8,225 nucleotides of DNA. Source: Alistipes sp. (lineage in GTDB: Bacteria > Bacteroidota > Bacteroidia > Bacteroidales > Rikenellaceae). The notes beneath the pieces were generated by a model. The model was not told the origin of the DNA, did no database searches, and saw nothing but the letters and a program-made list of their open reading frames with translations. A program made the translations under genes and the position numbers. Below are positions 6,135-8,225 of the stretch, piece by piece. The DNA lies in contig JAFYQY010000042.1 of assembly GCA_017559685.1 (NCBI GenBank), positions 1 to 8,225 on the forward strand, written 5' to 3'. How positions within the stretch are numbered: the stretch's first letter is position 1; each line of letters opens with the position of its first letter.

Positions 6135-6155
6135 GGGCATTTTGCAATAATTTTG
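6124..6155 (+). promoter_or_regulatory. Consensus Bacteroidota promoter of the htrA-type gene
   Basis: The -33 element TTTG (6124-6127) and -7 element TAATTTTG (6148-6155) both match the consensus and are 20 bp apart. Transcription would begin near 6162, leaving an A/T-rich leader of about 35 bases without a Shine-Dalgarno sequence before the ATG at 6196. Confidence 0.78.
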
Positions 6156-6195
6156 TGTTGATATTCGTTTTCAAGGCGAAATAAAAACACAAATT

Positions 6196-7713
6196 ATGAA
6201 AAAGAACACTCTTGTATTAGTTTTGGCGACAGCTTGTTTTGCCTCGGCACTTCTCGGTGCTGGTGTGGTGTCGTATGCGTCGGTTGTTAGCTCCGATAGC
6301 GTAACGACAACATCAATAGAATCAGCATCTTATGATGTTAATACCACCCCTTCGGCAACAGCTCAATTTGTTAAGTTGGAGTCTTCGACCCAATATCCCG
6401 ACCTCACCTATGCGGCCGAGATGGCGGTCAAGGCGGTAGTGAATATCGAGGCTATTCTCGAGGTTGAGGTGCGTCAGCAGAGTTTGATGCCTTATGATCC
6501 GTTCCTCGAGTTTTTCGGTTTTCCACAGCCACAGCAACCGCAGGGCAACGCTCAGCCTAAAAAGCGTGAGCATCGTTCGGGTGGTTCGGGTGTGATAATC
6601 TCGCACGACGGTTATATCGTAACCAACAATCACGTGGTGGATGGCGCAACAAAGTTGCGTGTAAAGCTCAACGACGGTCGTGTATTCGATGCAAAGGTTA
6701 TCGGCAAAGACCCTACAACCGATATCGCTCTCGTGAAAATCGAGGCGGATGGTCTGCCTACATTGCAGTTTGGCTCATCGGATGCGTTGCGTCTTGGTGA
6801 GTGGGTGTTGGCTATCGGCTCGCCACTCGACCTTCAATCGACCATCACAGCGGGTATCGTAAGTGCCAAGGCTCGTCAGTTGGATGTCATCCCTAACGAG
6901 TTCCGCATCGAGTCGTTCATCCAGACTGACGCAGCTGTAAACCCTGGCAATTCGGGTGGTGCGTTGGTTAATGCACGAGGCGAGTTGGTGGGTATCAATA
7001 CCGTTATCAAGTCCTCGACAGGAAGCTATATTGGCTACTCGTTTGCGGTACCCGAAAGCATTGTGCGTAAGGTAGTTAACGACTTGCGAGCATACGGTAT
7101 CGTACAGCGTGCATTGCTCGGTATTTCGTATCGCTACATCGACCAGGATTTCATCGATCAACTCGGCAAGGAGACAGGCATCAGCGAGGTTGGTGGCGTC
7201 TATGTTGCGGGCGTTATGGAGAATGGTTCAGCCTCGGAGGCGGGCATCCGCAAGGGCGATGTCATTGTCGAAATTGGAGGCGTAAAAATCACCGCTCCGA
7301 CAACTCTCACCGAGCAGATTGGCAAGCATAGTCCGAACGATAAATTATCGTTAGTTGTAAAAAGAGACGGTAAAGTGAAACATTTTGAGGTTGTTCTTCG
7401 TAATAAAGCAGGTAAGGCTGAGCTCCTAACCAAAAATGACGTTGATGTAGTCGAGGTTTTGGGTGGTCGCTTTGCCGATATCGACGACCGCACAGCCAAG
7501 AAGCTCGACATCAAGGGTGGCGTTCAGGTAGTGTCGGTCAAGAGTGGCGGTTTGCTTGCTAAAGCCCGTGTGCGTGAGGGATTTATCATCACCCACATCA
7601 ACGACAAGGCGGTGCGCAGCATCTCCGAGCTGGGACGTCTCACCGATAAGATTCAGTCTATCGACGGCGTCTATCCGAATGGCAAGTCCGCAACCTATGT
7701 TGTGATTGAGTAG
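6196..7713 (+). CDS. Deg/HtrA family periplasmic serine protease
   Basis: A 505-residue envelope protease and probable chaperone that degrades misfolded exported proteins. A hydrophobic N-terminus (about 5-30) is a signal peptide or membrane anchor. The trypsin-like domain (about 70-300) has the triad His146 (VTNNHVV), Asp176 (DPTTDIALV) and Ser253 (NPGNSGGAL); a flexible loop with DPFLEFFGFPQPQQPQ (101-116) lies just before the protease core. PDZ1 (about 305-402, starting ALLGI) and a shorter PDZ2 (about 415-505, with GGVQVVSV and GFIITHIN) follow, as in DegP/DegQ (Do family). The start follows the promoter and precedes the signal sequence directly. It is transcribed toward the sigma gene 105 bases downstream; the same pairing is known in Porphyromonas and Bacteroides. 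Whether it corresponds to DegP or DegQ cannot be decided, so no symbol is assigned. Confidence 0.95.
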   Translation: MKKNTLVLVLATACFASALLGAGVVSYASVVSSDSVTTTSIESASYDVNTTPSATAQFVKLESSTQYPDLTYAAEMAVKAVVNIEAILEVEVRQQSLMPYDPFLEFFGFPQPQQPQGNAQPKKREHRSGGSGVIISHDGYIVTNNHVVDGATKLRVKLNDGRVFDAKVIGKDPTTDIALVKIEADGLPTLQFGSSDALRLGEWVLAIGSPLDLQSTITAGIVSAKARQLDVIPNEFRIESFIQTDAAVNPGNSGGALVNARGELVGINTVIKSSTGSYIGYSFAVPESIVRKVVNDLRAYGIVQRALLGISYRYIDQDFIDQLGKETGISEVGGVYVAGVMENGSASEAGIRKGDVIVEIGGVKITAPTTLTEQIGKHSPNDKLSLVVKRDGKVKHFEVVLRNKAGKAELLTKNDVDVVEVLGGRFADIDDRTAKKLDIKGGVQVVSVKSGGLLAKARVREGFIITHINDKAVRSISELGRLTDKIQSIDGVYPNGKSATYVVIE

Positions 7714-7760
7714 TTCAATCATCGACGATTGTGGTGGAAGGGGAGTAGAGGTATAAAACT

Positions 7761-7781
7761 CTCGTCTTTCGTCTCTCGTCT
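7761..7781. repeat. Three tandem 7-bp repeats before the sigma gene
   Basis: CTCGTCT, TTCGTCT and CTCGTCT stand end to end, with one change in the middle copy. They lie 37 bases before the sigma factor ATG, in what is probably its leader or promoter region. The short-word tandem style recalls the arrays at the left end of the window, although the word is unrelated. Confidence 0.6.
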
Positions 7782-7818
7782 AAGATAGTGAAAACGAAGA
7801 AACAATTTATATAGATTT

Positions 7819-8225
7819 ATGCGTCAATTAAAGATTACGAAGTCCATCACTAATCGTGAGAGTGCATCTCTCGATAAGTATTTGCAGGAGATTGGTAAAG
7901 AGGAACTTATTACTGTTGAAGAGGAGGTAGAACTCGCTCAACGAATTCGCAAGGGCGACCAGGAGGCATTGGAGAAGCTCACAAAGGCTAACCTTCGTTT
8001 CGTGGTGTCGGTTGCAAAGCAGTATCAGAATCAGGGTTTGAGCCTTCCCGACCTTATCAACGAGGGTAACCTCGGTTTGATTAAGGCTGCCGAGAAGTTT
8101 GATGAGACCCGAGGCTTTAAGTTTATCTCATACGCTGTATGGTGGATTCGTCAGTCTTTCTTGCAGGCTTTGGCCGAGCAGTCACGTATCGTACGTCTGC
8201 CTTTGAACCAGGTTGGTTCGCTCAA
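7819..8225 (+). CDS. rpoD: Primary sigma factor RpoD/SigA, N-terminal part
   Basis: The first 135 residues are visible and the gene runs off the right edge; Bacteroidota primary sigma factors are about 287 residues. It begins [15 protein letters not shown], with no acidic region 1.1. Region 1.2 is at about 17-47 ([16 protein letters not shown]), and region 2 at about 54-125, including [13 protein letters not shown] (78-90), [13 protein letters not shown] (100-112, the melting and -7 recognition helix) and ALAEQSR (117-123). Region 3 begins at RLPLN (126-130). It directs RNA polymerase to housekeeping promoters, which here would be the TAnnTTTG type seen upstream of the ATPase and protease genes. 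The start has an A/T-rich leader and matches the family's usual N-terminus. No convincing promoter was found in the 105-base gap after the protease gene. Confidence 0.97.
   Translation, partial: MRQLKITKSITNRESASLDKYLQEIGKEELITVEEEVELAQRIRKGDQEALEKLTKANLRFVVSVAKQYQNQGLSLPDLINEGNLGLIKAAEKFDETRGFKFISYAVWWIRQSFLQALAEQSRIVRLPLNQVGSL

Noticed and set aside
6226..6237. Lipoprotein signal (ATAC at Cys14) in the HtrA-type protease
   Set aside because: Alanine, not a leucine-like residue, stands at the key -3 position, and the hydrophobic stretch continues well past the cysteine.
7704..7731. Terminator hairpin after the protease gene
   Set aside because: Two overlapping alternatives (GATTGA/TCAATC and CAATC/GATTG) have only 5-6 A/T-rich pairs and no T-run, and the first overlaps the stop codon.
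7729..7757. Sigma-70-like promoter (TTGTGG, 17 bp, TATAAA) before rpoD
   Set aside because: The -35 match is weak and Bacteroidota do not normally use this consensus; the TAnnTTTG pattern is absent there.

Overview
The window reads as a chromosomal segment of a gut-type Bacteroidota, most likely order Bacteroidales and perhaps Alistipes-like (the genus is a guess). Three things point there. The partial gene at the right edge is a short primary sigma factor starting [10 protein letters not shown], without the long acidic region 1.1. Two promoters match the Bacteroidota pattern (-33 TTTG-like, about 20 bp, -7 TAnnTTTG). The starts have A/T-rich leaders without a clear Shine-Dalgarno sequence.

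Layout. Bases 1-389 have no gene but hold two families of short spaced repeats: six copies of a 10-bp word around a small hairpin, then a large dyad of GTTACA/TGTAAC words. A promoter follows whose -7 box sits inside an inverted repeat. It drives a plus-strand gene (390-1550) for a RepA/AAA_25-like P-loop ATPase with a probable C-terminal winged helix. A third repeat dyad (1574-1634) lies just after this gene, in the convergent gap, and reuses words from the upstream arrays. Repeats plus RepA-like ATPase look like an accessory or mobile-element remnant beside core genes; that is inference.

Bases 6021-1698 (minus strand) form a tightly packed four-gene unit with gaps of 4, 19 and 8 bases: mnmA (tRNA 2-thiouridylase), two tandem paralogous exported SGNH esterases of the GxDLY type, and an exported purple-acid-phosphatase-like metallophosphoesterase. 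A cytosolic tRNA-modification gene thus heads a run of three predicted extracytoplasmic hydrolases, which could together remove acyl and phosphate groups from a common substrate (inference).

Divergent from mnmA is a Deg/HtrA periplasmic protease (6196-7713) with a near-consensus promoter overlapping an inverted repeat. It is followed by the primary sigma factor gene (7819 to the window end, truncated). An htrA-rpoD pairing is also found in other Bacteroidales such as Porphyromonas, so the right half is ordinary core genome. The least explained part is the left end: the repeat arrays around the ATPase gene.
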